NCBI RefSeq assembly: GCF_028830055.1
Contig: NZ_CP101655.1
Coordinates: 2,250,051-2,314,050, forward strand
Length of the DNA stretch: 64,000 nt
Reading direction: 5' to 3'
Source: Pseudomonas serboccidentalis
GTDB taxonomy: Bacteria > Pseudomonadota > Gammaproteobacteria > Pseudomonadales > Pseudomonadaceae
Part shown: positions 1 to 8,280 of the stretch, one piece after another
How positions within the stretch are numbered: the first letter of the stretch is position 1
Layout of the letters: each line of letters opens with the position of its first letter
Notes under the pieces: generated by a model
Told to the model about the DNA's origin: nothing
Seen by the model: only the letters and a program-made list of their open reading frames with translations
Database searches by the model: none
Position numbers and translations under genes: made by a program

Positions 1-780
1 CACATCTGTGAGTTGTACGCAGCGAGCGACGGCAACATCGGCTTCAGCAACATCCTCAACTTCGACAACACCATCGGTTTCTCGCTGATGGCCTGGGAAC
101 TGGTGGCGTACGACCACGACAGCGGTCAGCCGTTGCGCAGCGCCGACGGCTTCATGCGCAAGGTCGGCAAGGGCGAGCAGGGCTTGCTGCTGGCGCGGAT
201 CGACGAAAAAGCCCCGCTGGACGGCTACACCGACCCGCAGAAAACCGCCAAGGTGGTGCTGCACGACGTGTTCAGCAAGGGCGACCGCTTTTTCAACACC
301 GGTGACCTGCTGCGCAATATCGGCTTTGGCCATGCGCAGTTCGTCGATCGCCTCGGCGACACCTACCGCTGGAAGGGTGAAAATGTCTCGACCACTGAAG
401 TGGAGAACCTGTTATTGCAGCATCCGCACATCTCCGAGGCAGTGGCCTACGGTGTGGAAGTGCGCAACACCAACGGCCGCGCAGGAATGGCCGCGATTAC
501 CCCGGCCGAGTCCCTGGCGACCCTGGATTTCGCCGAACTGCTGGCATTTGCCCGTCAGCGCATGCCGGCCTATGCGGTGCCGCTCTTTCTGCGGGTGAAG
601 GTGAAGATGGAGACCACCGGCACTTTCAAATACCAGAAGACCCGCTTGAAAAACGAAGGCTTCGACCCCGCTCAGACGGGCGATGACCCGATCTATGCGT
701 GGCTGCCCGGCACGCAGACTTACGTGCAGGTGACGGACGACGTGTTGGCCGATATTCATCAGGGCAAGTACCGCTATTGA
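1..780 (+). CDS. Long-chain acyl-CoA synthetase, FATP-type (C-terminal part)
   Basis: The reading frame is open from base 1, so the N-terminal half, including the ATP P-loop, lies outside the window. The product should adenylate a fatty acid and transfer it to CoA. Visible are the YAASDGN segment (the family's Y.A(S/T).GN motif), the hinge aspartate in FFNTGDLL and the YRWKGENVSTTEVE motif near residue 125, which is typical of fatty-acid-transport-protein/very-long-chain synthetases rather than ordinary FadD. The last residues are QGKYRY. It stands alone before an ankyrin gene with a 96-nt gap. Family assignment is firm; chain-length preference cannot be read from the sequence. Confidence 0.85.
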   Translation, partial: HICELYAASDGNIGFSNILNFDNTIGFSLMAWELVAYDHDSGQPLRSADGFMRKVGKGEQGLLLARIDEKAPLDGYTDPQKTAKVVLHDVFSKGDRFFNTGDLLRNIGFGHAQFVDRLGDTYRWKGENVSTTEVENLLLQHPHISEAVAYGVEVRNTNGRAGMAAITPAESLATLDFAELLAFARQRMPAYAVPLFLRVKVKMETTGTFKYQKTRLKNEGFDPAQTGDDPIYAWLPGTQTYVQVTDDVLADIHQGKYRY

Positions 781-876
781 TATTGGCTATGGCATGACTT
801 GAGAAAAAGGGGGTGACAGCTATCGTCGCGCTCGGGAAACTGTCGGCTTTGCGAATAACCGAAAGTGGAGTTGCCC

Positions 877-1395
877 ATGTCTGACCAAAGCCGCCAGATG
901 ACCCCTGAAGAAGCTGCCGAATTCACCGAGCAGGTTTTCAACAAGGCTCGCGACGGTGATGCGCTGATGCTCGATCGGCTGATCAGCGCCGGTTTGCCGG
1001 TGAACCTGAAAAACAGCAAGGGCGACACGCTGCTGATGCTCGCCAGTTACTACGGCCACGTCGACGCGGTGCAAGTGCTGCTCAAGCACAAGGCCGACCC
1101 GGAACTGCGTAACGGCAACGGCCAGAGCCCGATTGCCGGCGCGGCGTTCAAGGGCGATCTGGCCGTGGTCAAGGCGCTGGTGGAGGCGGGCGCCGAAATC
1201 GAAGGTTCGTCGTTCGATGGCCGCACTGCGCTGATGATGGCGGCGATGTTCAATCGGGTTGAAATCGTCGATTACCTGATCGGCAAAGGCGCCGATCCGA
1301 AAGCCAAGGATGCCAACGGCATCACCGCGCTGGATGCGGCCCGGACCATGGGCGCGGTCGACACCACGGCGCAACTGGAAAAACTGCTGGCCTGA
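877..1395 (+). CDS. Ankyrin-repeat protein
   Basis: A 172-residue protein built from about four ankyrin repeats between residues 30 and 165 (GDTLLMLASYYGHVDAVQVLL, GQSPIAGAAFKGDLAVVKAL, GRTALMMAAMFNRVEIVDYL, GITALDAARTMG). Such repeats are protein-binding scaffolds; no enzymatic domain and no signal peptide are visible, so a cytoplasmic binding role is likely. The ATG at 877 is preceded by GTGGAG at a good distance; a GTG at 865 is also in frame but has no ribosome site. Some Pseudomonas ankyrin proteins sit beside catalase genes; none is here, so the partner is unknown. Confidence 0.85.
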   Translation: MSDQSRQMTPEEAAEFTEQVFNKARDGDALMLDRLISAGLPVNLKNSKGDTLLMLASYYGHVDAVQVLLKHKADPELRNGNGQSPIAGAAFKGDLAVVKALVEAGAEIEGSSFDGRTALMMAAMFNRVEIVDYLIGKGADPKAKDANGITALDAARTMGAVDTTAQLEKLLA

Positions 1396-1400
1396 TAAAG

Positions 1401-1505
1401 TCAAAAGATCGCAGCCTGCGGCAGCTCCTACATGAATGCGTTCGCCATCCATTTGGTGAACGAACGCTAAACCTGTAGGAGCTGCCGCAGGCTGCGATCT
1501 TTTGC
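1401..1505. repeat. REPIN (GCTGCCGCAGGC type)
   Basis: Two inverted REP arms. The left arm runs from TCAAAAGATCGCAGCC and the right from CTGTAGGAGCTGCCGC, separated by about 40 bases. This is the first of many copies of this family in the window. It lies between convergently placed gene ends and starts, starting 5 bases after the ankyrin gene, and may act as a transcript end or stabiliser. Confidence 0.9.
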
Positions 1506-1558
1506 TTTGTGCGCTATCCTCCGCGCCCTCATATTTACCTTCCACAGGATCCGCTCTC

Positions 1559-2089
1559 ATGAAAGCCGCACTCGTCGAACTCATCAGCAAAATCAGCTCC
1601 GGCTGCATGGGCGAGGACGAGATCCTGAACGTGGCCGATGAAGCCGCACAGGCCTACGCCGATGCCGAGGCTTTCCTGGCGGCCAACCCCGATATCAACT
1701 ACGACGACACCTTCCCGATTCCGCTGGGCGAGTGGGTCGTGGTCGGCAGCCTGCCGGAGACCGTGCTGTTCCAGGCCGACACCTACGTTGACCTGTTCGC
1801 GCAGATCGTCGCGTCGTTCGGCCCGGGCGTCGATTTCAACCTCAAGCCAAAACAACTGGCCAAGACCGAAGCGCTGACCGCACTCAACCGCATTCAGGTG
1901 CAGATGAGCAGCCTGAACAAGGAAAACGGCGGTTACACGCTGATGAACTTCAGCCAGTTGCTCGACGACGAGCTGCAAGTGGTGCTGGTGTACGGCAACG
2001 ACGTGCCACGGGTGCAGGAACTGTGCGCCGAAGTCGGCATCGCTGCGGCGCCGTCGCTGGAAGCCCTGAAGGTTGCCGTTCACGTCTGA
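1559..2089 (+). CDS. Conserved hypothetical protein, 176 residues
   Basis: I do not recognise a named family. The protein begins MKAALVELISKISSG, is acidic, has no signal peptide or membrane segment, and ends in an alpha/beta-like tail (VALVYG-type strand, then VQELCAEVGIAAAPSLEALK). The ATG at 1559 follows CACAGGA at 10 bases and is preferred over an upstream TTG at 1502 that would place REP sequence inside the protein. It stands alone between a REPIN and a small membrane-protein gene. Codon use matches the neighbours, so a real gene is likely, but the function is unknown. Confidence 0.75.
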   Translation: MKAALVELISKISSGCMGEDEILNVADEAAQAYADAEAFLAANPDINYDDTFPIPLGEWVVVGSLPETVLFQADTYVDLFAQIVASFGPGVDFNLKPKQLAKTEALTALNRIQVQMSSLNKENGGYTLMNFSQLLDDELQVVLVYGNDVPRVQELCAEVGIAAAPSLEALKVAVHV

Positions 2090-2160
2090 GCGCAATAAAA
2101 GGGAACCCTGCGCGCGACCGTCTATCCTAAAAGTGCATGCCACTATTCTGGAGTGACACC

Positions 2161-2352
2161 ATGGGTTCCACGTTCAACGGTCTGATTGGCCTGATCATTC
2201 TTGCCCTCGACATCTGGGCCATCATCAACGTGCTGAAAAGCGGCGCAGAGACCGGGATGAAAATCCTCTGGGTCCTGCTGATCATCCTCCTGCCAGTGCT
2301 GGGCCTGATCATCTGGGCGATCGCCGGGCCACGGGGCAACGTGCGGATCTGA
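2161..2352 (+). CDS. Small PLDc_N-type membrane protein
   Basis: A 63-residue protein with two hydrophobic helices (about residues 7-27 and 38-58) separated by KSGAETGMK, ending GPRGNVRI. This hairpin of two helices with a central (V)LKS and a W.LLI.LLP.LG.I.W motif matches the phospholipase D nuclease N-terminal (PLDc_N) family of free-standing small membrane proteins, whose role is not established. The ATG at 2161 has the site CTGGAGTGA upstream. Single gene, flanked downstream by a repeat. Confidence 0.8.
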   Translation: MGSTFNGLIGLIILALDIWAIINVLKSGAETGMKILWVLLIILLPVLGLIIWAIAGPRGNVRI

Positions 2353-2376
2353 GCCTGAGAACAGCGCAATACCCTT

Positions 2377-2467
2377 TGCAGGAGTGAGCCTGCTCGCGAT
2401 AGCTATTTCCCAGTCAACGAATCTGTGACTGAAAAACCGCTATCGCGAGCAGGCTCACTCCTACAGG
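2377..2467. repeat. REPIN (GCTCGCGA type)
   Basis: Inverted arms GGAGTGAGCCTGCTCGCGAT and ATCGCGAGCAGGCTCACTCC around a spacer of about 45 bases. This is the second REP family of the window, with a head sequence different from the GCTGCCGCAGGC type. It occupies most of the gap before speE. Confidence 0.9.
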
Positions 2468-2562
2468 GTTCGACCTGTCATCTTCGGCGACGTAGAATGC
2501 GCGCCTTTCCCGGGCAATCGTCCCCACGATCGACGCCCGCGCATTCATCGGAGCACTTGACC

Positions 2563-3438
2563 ATGACCGTCACCAAGACCAGCGAATACCTGGAAACCCT
2601 TTACGAAGGCTACGGCCAGCGTTTTCGCATGGAAAAACTGCTGCACGAAGTGCGCACCGAGCACCAGCACCTGGTGATTTTCCAGAACCCGCGCATGGGC
2701 CGGGTGATGGCGCTGGACGGCGTGATCCAGACCACCGAAGCGGATGAGTTCATCTACCACGAAATGCTCACCCACGTGCCGATCCTCGCCCACGGCACCG
2801 CCAAGCGCGTGCTGATCATCGGCGGCGGCGACGGTGGTATGCTGCGCGAAGTGACCAAACACGCCAGCGTCGAGCACATCACCATGGTTGAGATCGATGG
2901 CACCGTGGTCGACATGTGCAAGGAATTCCTGCCGAACCACTCCAAGGGCGCCTACGACGATCCACGGCTGAACCTGGTGATCGACGACGGCATGCGTTTC
3001 GTCGCCACCACCACTGAAAAATTCGACGTGATCATCTCCGACTCCACCGACCCGATCGGCCCGGGCGAAGTGCTGTTCTCGGAAAACTTCTACCAGGCCT
3101 GCCATCGCTGCCTGAACGAGGGCGGCATCCTCGTGACCCAGAACGGCACGCCGTTCATGCAAATCGACGAAGTCAAAACCACCGCCGGTCGCTTGCGCAG
3201 CCTGTTCCCGGACTGGCACTTCTATCAAGCAGCCGTGCCGACCTACATCGGCGGTTCGATGACGTTCGCCTGGGGCTCGACCAACCCGGCCTACCGCAAG
3301 CTGAGCCGCGAAACCCTGCAGCAGCGCTTCATCGGCAGCGGCATCGTCACCCGCTACTACAACCCGGAAATCCACATCGGCGCGTTCGCGTTGCCACAGT
3401 ACGTGCTGCAGGCGATCAACAAGCCAAGCAACGACTAA
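2563..3438 (+). CDS. speE: Spermidine synthase (polyamine aminopropyltransferase)
   Basis: Transfers an aminopropyl group from decarboxylated S-adenosylmethionine to putrescine, in the cytoplasm. The 291-residue protein has the expected layout: an N-terminal beta domain (residues 1-60), then the Rossmann-like fold with [15 protein letters not shown], the acidic EID of [14 protein letters not shown], the VIDDGMRF strand and the DSTDPIGPG catalytic loop. The ATG at 2563 ([19 protein letters not shown]) is chosen because the upstream extension runs through the REP region; GGAG lies 8 bases before it. It stands alone; a REPIN follows. Confidence 0.95.
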   Translation: MTVTKTSEYLETLYEGYGQRFRMEKLLHEVRTEHQHLVIFQNPRMGRVMALDGVIQTTEADEFIYHEMLTHVPILAHGTAKRVLIIGGGDGGMLREVTKHASVEHITMVEIDGTVVDMCKEFLPNHSKGAYDDPRLNLVIDDGMRFVATTTEKFDVIISDSTDPIGPGEVLFSENFYQACHRCLNEGGILVTQNGTPFMQIDEVKTTAGRLRSLFPDWHFYQAAVPTYIGGSMTFAWGSTNPAYRKLSRETLQQRFIGSGIVTRYYNPEIHIGAFALPQYVLQAINKPSND

Positions 3439-3454
3439 AAGCACTGCAAAACCT

Positions 3455-3540
3455 CTGTAGGAGCTGCCGCAAGCTGCGCTCTTTTGATCTTGTTTTTAAA
3501 AATCAAAGTCAAAAGATCGCAGCCTGCGGCAGTTCCTACG
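3455..3540. repeat. REPIN (GCTGCCGCAGGC type)
   Basis: Arms CTGTAGGAGCTGCCGCAAGC and GCAGCCTGCGGCAGTTCCTAC with a short self-complementary centre (GATCTTG..AATCAAAGTC). Both arms carry single-base decay, so the copy is older than most here. Located directly after speE. Confidence 0.9.
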
Positions 3541-3650
3541 GTCGATGTCTTTTTTTCATGGTCGCCCGCTGCAATCCTTTTGAACGATCAATCTCGCCAA
3601 AAGTCGAGATAGTAGTAAGCCCATTTGCGGGTTTGTTCGAGGAGGCACCG

Positions 3651-3884
3651 ATGCAAAAGTGGAAAGTCACTTTCGTGGACGATCATGGTGAAATTGTCGA
3701 TGAGGTGTTCGAGCGCGCGGAATGCCCCAGTGATGACGAGGCCGCACGCCTGATCAAGGAACGGCTCCTGCCCGTCGCCGCCGAACTGGACATGAACGAT
3801 CTGGAAGGTCGTACCGCCGATGCCGGGGTGAAAAGCCTGAAAACCCAGAACAGCATCGAAATCCGCAGCATCACTCCTATCTGA
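3651..3884 (+). CDS. Conserved hypothetical protein, 77 residues
   Basis: Starts MQKWKVTFVDDHGEIVDEVFE. It is acidic, with a beta-rich N-terminus and a helical middle (DDEAARLIKERLLP), and has no signal peptide or membrane helix. I do not recognise the family. The ATG at 3651 is backed by a very strong site GAGGAGGC at 3639-3646, which decides the start against an in-frame codon at 3558. Alone between a REPIN and a 200-base gap in which I see no further gene or clear site. Confidence 0.75.
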   Translation: MQKWKVTFVDDHGEIVDEVFERAECPSDDEAARLIKERLLPVAAELDMNDLEGRTADAGVKSLKTQNSIEIRSITPI

Positions 3885-4096
3885 AATTCTTCTTGTCACC
3901 TGCTGTGCCAGGCCTTGGCAGCGCCTCTATCTTGGGGCTACTCTGCAAGTGAGATCAGCGAACCAATCGCTAAGGTCTGGTCTTGTCAGCTACATGCTTG
4001 TTTCCCGCCGGCAACCCGGTTGCCGATGTACTTTGGCCTGTAAGGCCCGGGGCGGGAATACGGAAAGTCTATCCATCTATCCGAGGGGGACGATTC

Positions 4097-4444
4097 ATGA
4101 GCACAGCCTATCAAGAAGACATCAACAGCAATGTGCTGCGCCGCATGAAAGAAGGCGGTTTCGACTTTTCCCGATTCCATCCCATCGAGTTCTACGCCAT
4201 TTTCCCGGACGAGGAGCGGGCGCGCAGGGCGGCAGGCAAATTTCGCGGTGAGTCCATCAATGCCCAGGTCAGTGCGCGCGACGATGGTGCCTGGTCGCTG
4301 GAATTGAGCAAAGTGATGTACGCAACCTATGACGACATTGGCGATTTCGAGCAGGGTTTCTCTGCCGTGGTCGAGCCGCTGGGCGGCATCATCGAAGGCT
4401 GGGGCGTGAAGCAGGAGGTGCGCAGTCGCTACCGTCTGAACTGA
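4097..4444 (+). CDS. RraB-family protein (possible RNase E regulator)
   Basis: A 115-residue protein, MSTAYQEDINSNVLRRMKEGG onward, with a ferredoxin-like pattern and the ending VEPLGGIIEGWGVKQEV. The helix of about 35 residues, the YAIFPDEERARRAAGKF strand-helix and the (D/E)GWG motif resemble the RraB (regulator of ribonuclease E activity B) family, whose E. coli member binds RNase E and limits its activity. It lacks the long acidic tail of E. coli RraB. The start has GAGGGGG 7 bases upstream and a strong terminator follows. Function is inferred from family likeness only. rraA, another RNase E regulator, lies at 53.5 kb. Confidence 0.65.
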   Translation: MSTAYQEDINSNVLRRMKEGGFDFSRFHPIEFYAIFPDEERARRAAGKFRGESINAQVSARDDGAWSLELSKVMYATYDDIGDFEQGFSAVVEPLGGIIEGWGVKQEVRSRYRLN

Positions 4445-4464
4445 TCTCTTGCATGAACGTAAGC

Positions 4465-4499
4465 AACGGCTGGCCTTTGGGTCGGCCGTTGTTGTTTTT
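4465..4499 (+). terminator. Rho-independent terminator of the RraB-like gene
   Basis: GC-rich hairpin ACGGC..GGCCtttgGGTCGGCCGT followed by TTGTTGTTTTT, 20 bases after the stop codon. Confidence 0.8.
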
Positions 4500-4504
4500 G
4501 AAAA

Positions 4505-4576
4505 TCAAAAGATCGCAGCCTTCGGCAGCTCCTACAACCCATCATCTGTAGGAGCTGCCGAAGGCTGCGATCTTTG
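4505..4576. repeat. REPIN (GCTGCCGAAGGC type)
   Basis: Compact REPIN with arms TCAAAAGATCGCAGCCTTCG and CTGTAGGAGCTGCCGAAGGC around only about 15 bases. Lies between the plus-strand terminator at 4465-4499 and the minus-strand terminator at 4607-4633. Confidence 0.9.
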
Positions 4577-4606
4577 GCTTTTGCTTTCAAAACGTTTCAA
4601 ACAGGC

Positions 4607-4633
4607 AAAAAAAAGCCACCGGAGAGGGTGGCT
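4607..4633 (-). terminator. Rho-independent terminator, minus strand
   Basis: On the minus strand AGCCACC-CTCTCC-GGTGGCT is followed by eight T residues. There is no plus-strand T run, so it ends a leftward transcript; the only candidate is the small RNA just described. Confidence 0.8.
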
Positions 4634-4746
4634 AAAGGGAAGACCGATAAGGAGAGGAACCGGTCAGGGTTAAGGCTTTGCGGGCTGCGTTGGTAGTGCG
4701 GATCAGTGGGGCTGAAGACTTCTGCGTAGAGGTTCGTTCAGCGAAT
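4607..4746 (-). ncRNA. Candidate small regulatory RNA, about 140 nt
   Basis: On the minus strand a promoter (4753-4781) and a strong terminator (4607-4633) bracket about 140 bases with no convincing reading frame. Within the predicted transcript a hairpin at 4642-4665 (stem GACCG/CGGUC) presents the loop GUUCCUCUCCUUAU, and the terminator loop is CUCUCC. Both loops are therefore complementary to a GGAGAG ribosome-binding sequence, the layout expected of a base-pairing RNA. The rest of the 4445-4977 gap holds only the terminators and one REPIN. The identity is unknown; I cannot match it to a named Pseudomonas RNA. Confidence 0.55.
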
Positions 4747-4752
4747 GCACGG

Positions 4753-4781
4753 ATTATCCGTAGCTGACGCCGAGCAGTGAA
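4753..4781 (-). promoter_or_regulatory. Sigma70-type promoter of the candidate small RNA
   Basis: Reading leftward: TTCACT (4776-4781), 17-base spacer, GATAAT (4753-4758). Transcription should begin near 4746. Spacing is optimal and five of six -10 bases match the consensus. Confidence 0.5.
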
Positions 4782-4977
4782 ATCAACTCTGACTATGCTG
4801 GTGATAGGCGACCGCACTGCGTCGCAATGAGGCGGGGGCGATCAGGTCGGGGCATTTGCCGCACAGGAATGGTGCGGTGTTGCTGACGTGAATATCCAAC
4901 CGATTGAAATCAAAGCGTTTATGCCGATGGCACGGGCCTTGCGAAGGCCTGTAGGTCCGGGTGACAAGGAGTACGGC

Positions 4978-6387
4978 ATGATCCGCACCTATTTTGATGA
5001 AATGTACGATGCCGGCGGCCAGGTCCGCCCGCATTACCGGGAGTTCGCCCGCTGGCTGGCCGATACGCCTGACGAGTTGCTGGCACAACGGCGACGCGAG
5101 GCCGATCTGCTGTTCCACCGGGCCGGGATCACCTTCACGCTCTATGGGGACGAGCAGGGCACCGAGCGCCTGATTCCTTTCGACACCATTCCGCGCAGCA
5201 TTCCCGCCAGCGAGTGGCGGATCGTCGAGCGCGGCTGTATCCAGCGGGTCAAGGCGTTGAACATGTTCCTCGCCGACCTCTATCACGAGCAGCGCATCAT
5301 CAAGGCCGGGATCATCCCCGCCGAACAGGTGCTGGCCAACGAGCAGTACCAGTTGGCGATGCAGGGTCTGGACCTGCACCGGGACATCTATTCGCACATC
5401 TCCGGCGTTGATCTGGTGCGCGATGGCGACGGCACTTACTACGTGCTCGAAGACAACCTGCGCACTCCCAGCGGCGTCAGCTACATGCTCGAAGACCGCA
5501 AAATGATGATGCGTCTGTTCCCCGAGCTGTTCGCCGCCCAGCGCATCGCGCCCATTGACCACTACCCCAACCTGTTGCTCGATACCCTGAAGAGCTCCAG
5601 CCCAATCGATAATCCGAGCGTGGTGGTGCTGACGCCCGGACGCTTCAACAGTGCGTTCTTCGAACACGCCTTTCTGGCGCGGGAAATGGGCGTCGAACTG
5701 GTGGAGGGCGCGGACCTGTTCGTGCGTGATGACAAGGTTTTCATGCGCACCACCGACGGGCCGAAAGCGGTGGACGTGATCTATCGGCGTCTCGACGACG
5801 CGTTCCTCGACCCGCTGGCGTTCCGCCCGGACTCGATGCTTGGCGTGCCGGGGCTGTTGTCGTCCTATCGCTCCGGCAACGTGGTGCTGGCCAATGCCAT
5901 CGGCACCGGCGTGGCGGACGACAAATCGGTGTACCCGTTTGTCACCGAGATGATCCGTTTCTACCTCGACGAAGAACCGATCCTGAAAAACGTGCCGACC
6001 TGGCAGTGTCGCAACCCCTCGGAGCTTTCCCACGTGCTGGCCAATCTGCCGGATCTGGTGGTCAAGGAAACCCAGGGCTCCGGCGGTTACGGAATGCTCG
6101 TGGGGCCGGCGGCGACAACGGCGGAAATCGATGCGTTCCGCGAGCGAATCAAAGCCAAGCCCCACGCGTACATCGCACAGCCGACGCTGTCGTTGTCGAC
6201 CTGTCCGACCTTTGTCGAAAACGGCATTGCGCCGCGCCATATCGACCTGCGCCCGTTCGTCTTGTCCGGGCGTGAAACCCGGGTTGTGCCCGGCGGTTTG
6301 ACCCGTGTCGCCCTGCGTGAAGGCTCCCTGGTGGTGAATTCCTCCCAGGGTGGCGGAACCAAGGACACCTGGGTGGTCGAGGATTGA
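4978..6387 (+). CDS. Circularly permuted ATP-grasp type 2 protein
   Basis: A 469-residue member of the circularly permuted ATP-grasp family, predicted to join a carboxylate to an amine with ATP. Visible are GVDLVRDGDGTYYVLEDNLR (residues about 145-164), the segment LANAIGTGVADDK near 310, and the phosphate-binding loop VVKETQGSGGYGMLVGP near 365. The ATG at 4978 (MIRTYFDEMYDAGG) follows AAGGAG by 6 bases and is preferred over an in-frame GTG at 4888 without a site. It is the first gene of a tight cassette with an alpha-E protein and a transglutaminase, which are repeatedly found together; comparative genomics suggests peptide ligation or tagging, but no substrate is known. Confidence 0.88.
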   Translation: MIRTYFDEMYDAGGQVRPHYREFARWLADTPDELLAQRRREADLLFHRAGITFTLYGDEQGTERLIPFDTIPRSIPASEWRIVERGCIQRVKALNMFLADLYHEQRIIKAGIIPAEQVLANEQYQLAMQGLDLHRDIYSHISGVDLVRDGDGTYYVLEDNLRTPSGVSYMLEDRKMMMRLFPELFAAQRIAPIDHYPNLLLDTLKSSSPIDNPSVVVLTPGRFNSAFFEHAFLAREMGVELVEGADLFVRDDKVFMRTTDGPKAVDVIYRRLDDAFLDPLAFRPDSMLGVPGLLSSYRSGNVVLANAIGTGVADDKSVYPFVTEMIRFYLDEEPILKNVPTWQCRNPSELSHVLANLPDLVVKETQGSGGYGMLVGPAATTAEIDAFRERIKAKPHAYIAQPTLSLSTCPTFVENGIAPRHIDLRPFVLSGRETRVVPGGLTRVALREGSLVVNSSQGGGTKDTWVVED

Positions 6388-6399
6388 AGGAAGCTTGCC

Positions 6400-7350
6400 A
6401 TGTTAAGTAGAACTGCCTCGGATCTGTACTGGATGTCGCGTTACCTGGAGCGAGCGGAAAACCTCGCGCGGATGCTCGATGTCAGCTATTCGCTGTCGCT
6501 GATGCCGCAGGACGGTCGCGGCGACGGTCTGCACGAACTGGCCATGCCGCTGTTGATCACCGGCACCCTCGACGATTACCTGGAGCGTCACGGCGAGCTG
6601 CACGCCGAACGCCTGCTGCACTTTTTCGCCCTCGATGCGGCCAACCCGGCGAGCATCTACAGCTGCCTCGGCGCGGCGCGGGCGAGTGCGCATGCGGTGC
6701 GCGGGCGGATCACCGCGGACATGTGGGAAAACATCAACGCCACCTGGCTGGAGATTCGCGGGATCGCCGAGCAGGGCCTCAGTCGTTACGGCATGAGCCG
6801 TTTCTGCGAGTGGATCAAGGAGCGTTCGCACCTGTTCCGGGGCGCGTCCTACGGCACGATCATGCGTAACGATGCGTTCCGCTTCATTCGCCTCGGCACC
6901 TTCATCGAGCGCGCGGACAACACGCTACGACTGCTCGATGCGCGCTACGAAATGGCCGGCGATCAGGCCGAAGCCGTCAGTGACGGCACCGCCCACGCCT
7001 ATTACCAGTGGAGTGCGTTGCTGCGGGCCCTGTCGTCGTTCGAGGCCTACACCGAGATCTACCGCGACGCCCCCGGTGCCCGGCATGTCGCCGAACTGCT
7101 GCTGTTGCGCGCCGATGTGCCGCGCTCGCTGCGCGCCTGCACCGAAGAAATCGACCAGATCCTCGCGCAACTGCCAGGGGCCAACGGTCGTCCGGCACAG
7201 CGCCTGGCCGCCGAAATGGACGCGCGCCTGCGCTACACCGGCATCAACGAAATCCTCGCCGAAGGCCTGCACGCCTGGCTCACCGAATTCATCCCGCTGG
7301 TGCGCCAGTTGGGCAATGCCATTCACAGTTCATACCTGGAGGCTGCATGA
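6400..7350 (+). CDS. Alpha-E domain protein
   Basis: A 316-residue almost wholly helical protein of the Alpha-E family (MLSRTASDLYWMSRYLERAENLARML). It has no known catalytic motif; its constant partnership with circularly permuted ATP-grasp and transglutaminase proteins suggests a subunit or substrate-holding role. It starts 12 bases after the ATP-grasp gene and its stop overlaps the next start (ATGA), so the three are translated from one message. GGAAGC lies 7 bases before the ATG. Confidence 0.88.
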   Translation: MLSRTASDLYWMSRYLERAENLARMLDVSYSLSLMPQDGRGDGLHELAMPLLITGTLDDYLERHGELHAERLLHFFALDAANPASIYSCLGAARASAHAVRGRITADMWENINATWLEIRGIAEQGLSRYGMSRFCEWIKERSHLFRGASYGTIMRNDAFRFIRLGTFIERADNTLRLLDARYEMAGDQAEAVSDGTAHAYYQWSALLRALSSFEAYTEIYRDAPGARHVAELLLLRADVPRSLRACTEEIDQILAQLPGANGRPAQRLAAEMDARLRYTGINEILAEGLHAWLTEFIPLVRQLGNAIHSSYLEAA

Positions 7351-8150
7351 GACTTTCCATTAGCCACGAGACCACCTATCACTATGAAGATCAGGTGCGG
7401 GCGAGCATCCAGTATCTGCGACTGACCCCGCACGACAGCGAGCGTCAGCACGTGTTGAGCTGGCAGCTCGACTTGCCGCGCCCGGTGCGCGCCCAGCTCG
7501 ATCCGTTCGGCAACATCCTGCATGTGCTGACCATGGACGAGCCGCACGAAGCGATCATCATTGGCGCCCGGGGCCAGGTCGATATCGACGAATTGCGCGA
7601 GGCCGAGCATGAAAGTCAGTCGGCGCTGCCGTTCCTGCGTTTTACTCGCCTGACCGAGGCCGACGAAGCGTTGCGGGCGTTTGCCGACAAATCCTGCAAG
7701 CAGCGACGTGATCGCACCGCGCTGATCGACTTGATGCACGGCTTGAACCAGCACATGACCTACACCCCGGGTTCCACCGAAGTCGACACCAGTGCGGCCG
7801 AAGCCTTCGCCGGGCGCGCCGGGGTTTGCCAGGACCACACCCATGCCTTTCTGGCGTGCGCGCGCAGTCTGGGGATCCCTTCACGCTATGTCTCGGGTTA
7901 TCTGTACAGCGAGGATTGCGAGCACCTGGCCAGCCATGCCTGGGCCGAAGCGTGGCTGGATGACGCCTGGTACAGCTTCGACGTGACCAACGAACTGGCC
8001 CGGCCCGAACGCCATCTGAAACTGGCGGTGGGCCTGGATTACCTGGATGCCTGCCCGGTACGCGGCATGCGCCGGGGCGGGGGGAGCGAGCAGATGCATG
8101 CGAAGGTGTTTGTCTCGCCAACGCCGGTCATCTCCGTGCAACAGCAGTAA
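7347..8150 (+). CDS. Transglutaminase-like cysteine peptidase-fold protein
   Basis: A 267-residue protein with an N-terminal beta domain (MRLSISHETTYHYEDQVRAS) and a transglutaminase core. The triad is intact: Cys161 in GVCQDHTH, His197 in ASHAWAEAW and Asp212 in FDVTNE. Such proteins hydrolyse or exchange amide bonds, so in this cassette it could undo or edit what the ATP-grasp partner makes. The ATG overlaps the previous TGA and GGAGG stands 5 bases upstream. A REPIN follows and the cassette ends here. Confidence 0.9.
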   Translation: MRLSISHETTYHYEDQVRASIQYLRLTPHDSERQHVLSWQLDLPRPVRAQLDPFGNILHVLTMDEPHEAIIIGARGQVDIDELREAEHESQSALPFLRFTRLTEADEALRAFADKSCKQRRDRTALIDLMHGLNQHMTYTPGSTEVDTSAAEAFAGRAGVCQDHTHAFLACARSLGIPSRYVSGYLYSEDCEHLASHAWAEAWLDDAWYSFDVTNELARPERHLKLAVGLDYLDACPVRGMRRGGGSEQMHAKVFVSPTPVISVQQQ

Positions 8151-8161
8151 ACACCATCCCC

Positions 8162-8249
8162 CTGTAGGAGCTGCGGCACGCTGCGATCTTTTGATTCTGT
8201 TTTTTACAATCAAGGTCAAAAGATCGCAGCGTTCCGCAGCTCCTACAGG
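8162..8249. repeat. REPIN (variant head GCTGCGGCACGC)
   Basis: Arms CTGTAGGAGCTGCGGCACGC and GCGTTCCGCAGCTCCTACAGG. Head bases differ from the other copies and the two arms have a compensating change, so pairing is mostly kept. Probably also the boundary between the plus-strand cassette and the minus-strand cytochrome gene. Confidence 0.9.
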
Positions 8250-8280
8250 AAGTGGTGTTGCAAAGAGTTTTTGAACAAGC

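Noticed and set aside
3885-4096. Short plus-strand frame (3949-4251) and other frames before the RraB-like gene
   Set aside because: No ribosome site; overlaps the well-supported start at 4097 in another frame.
4632-4817. 61-codon minus-strand frame over the candidate small RNA
   Set aside because: Its start lies upstream of the predicted promoter, it has no ribosome site, and its stop codon falls within the terminator stem.
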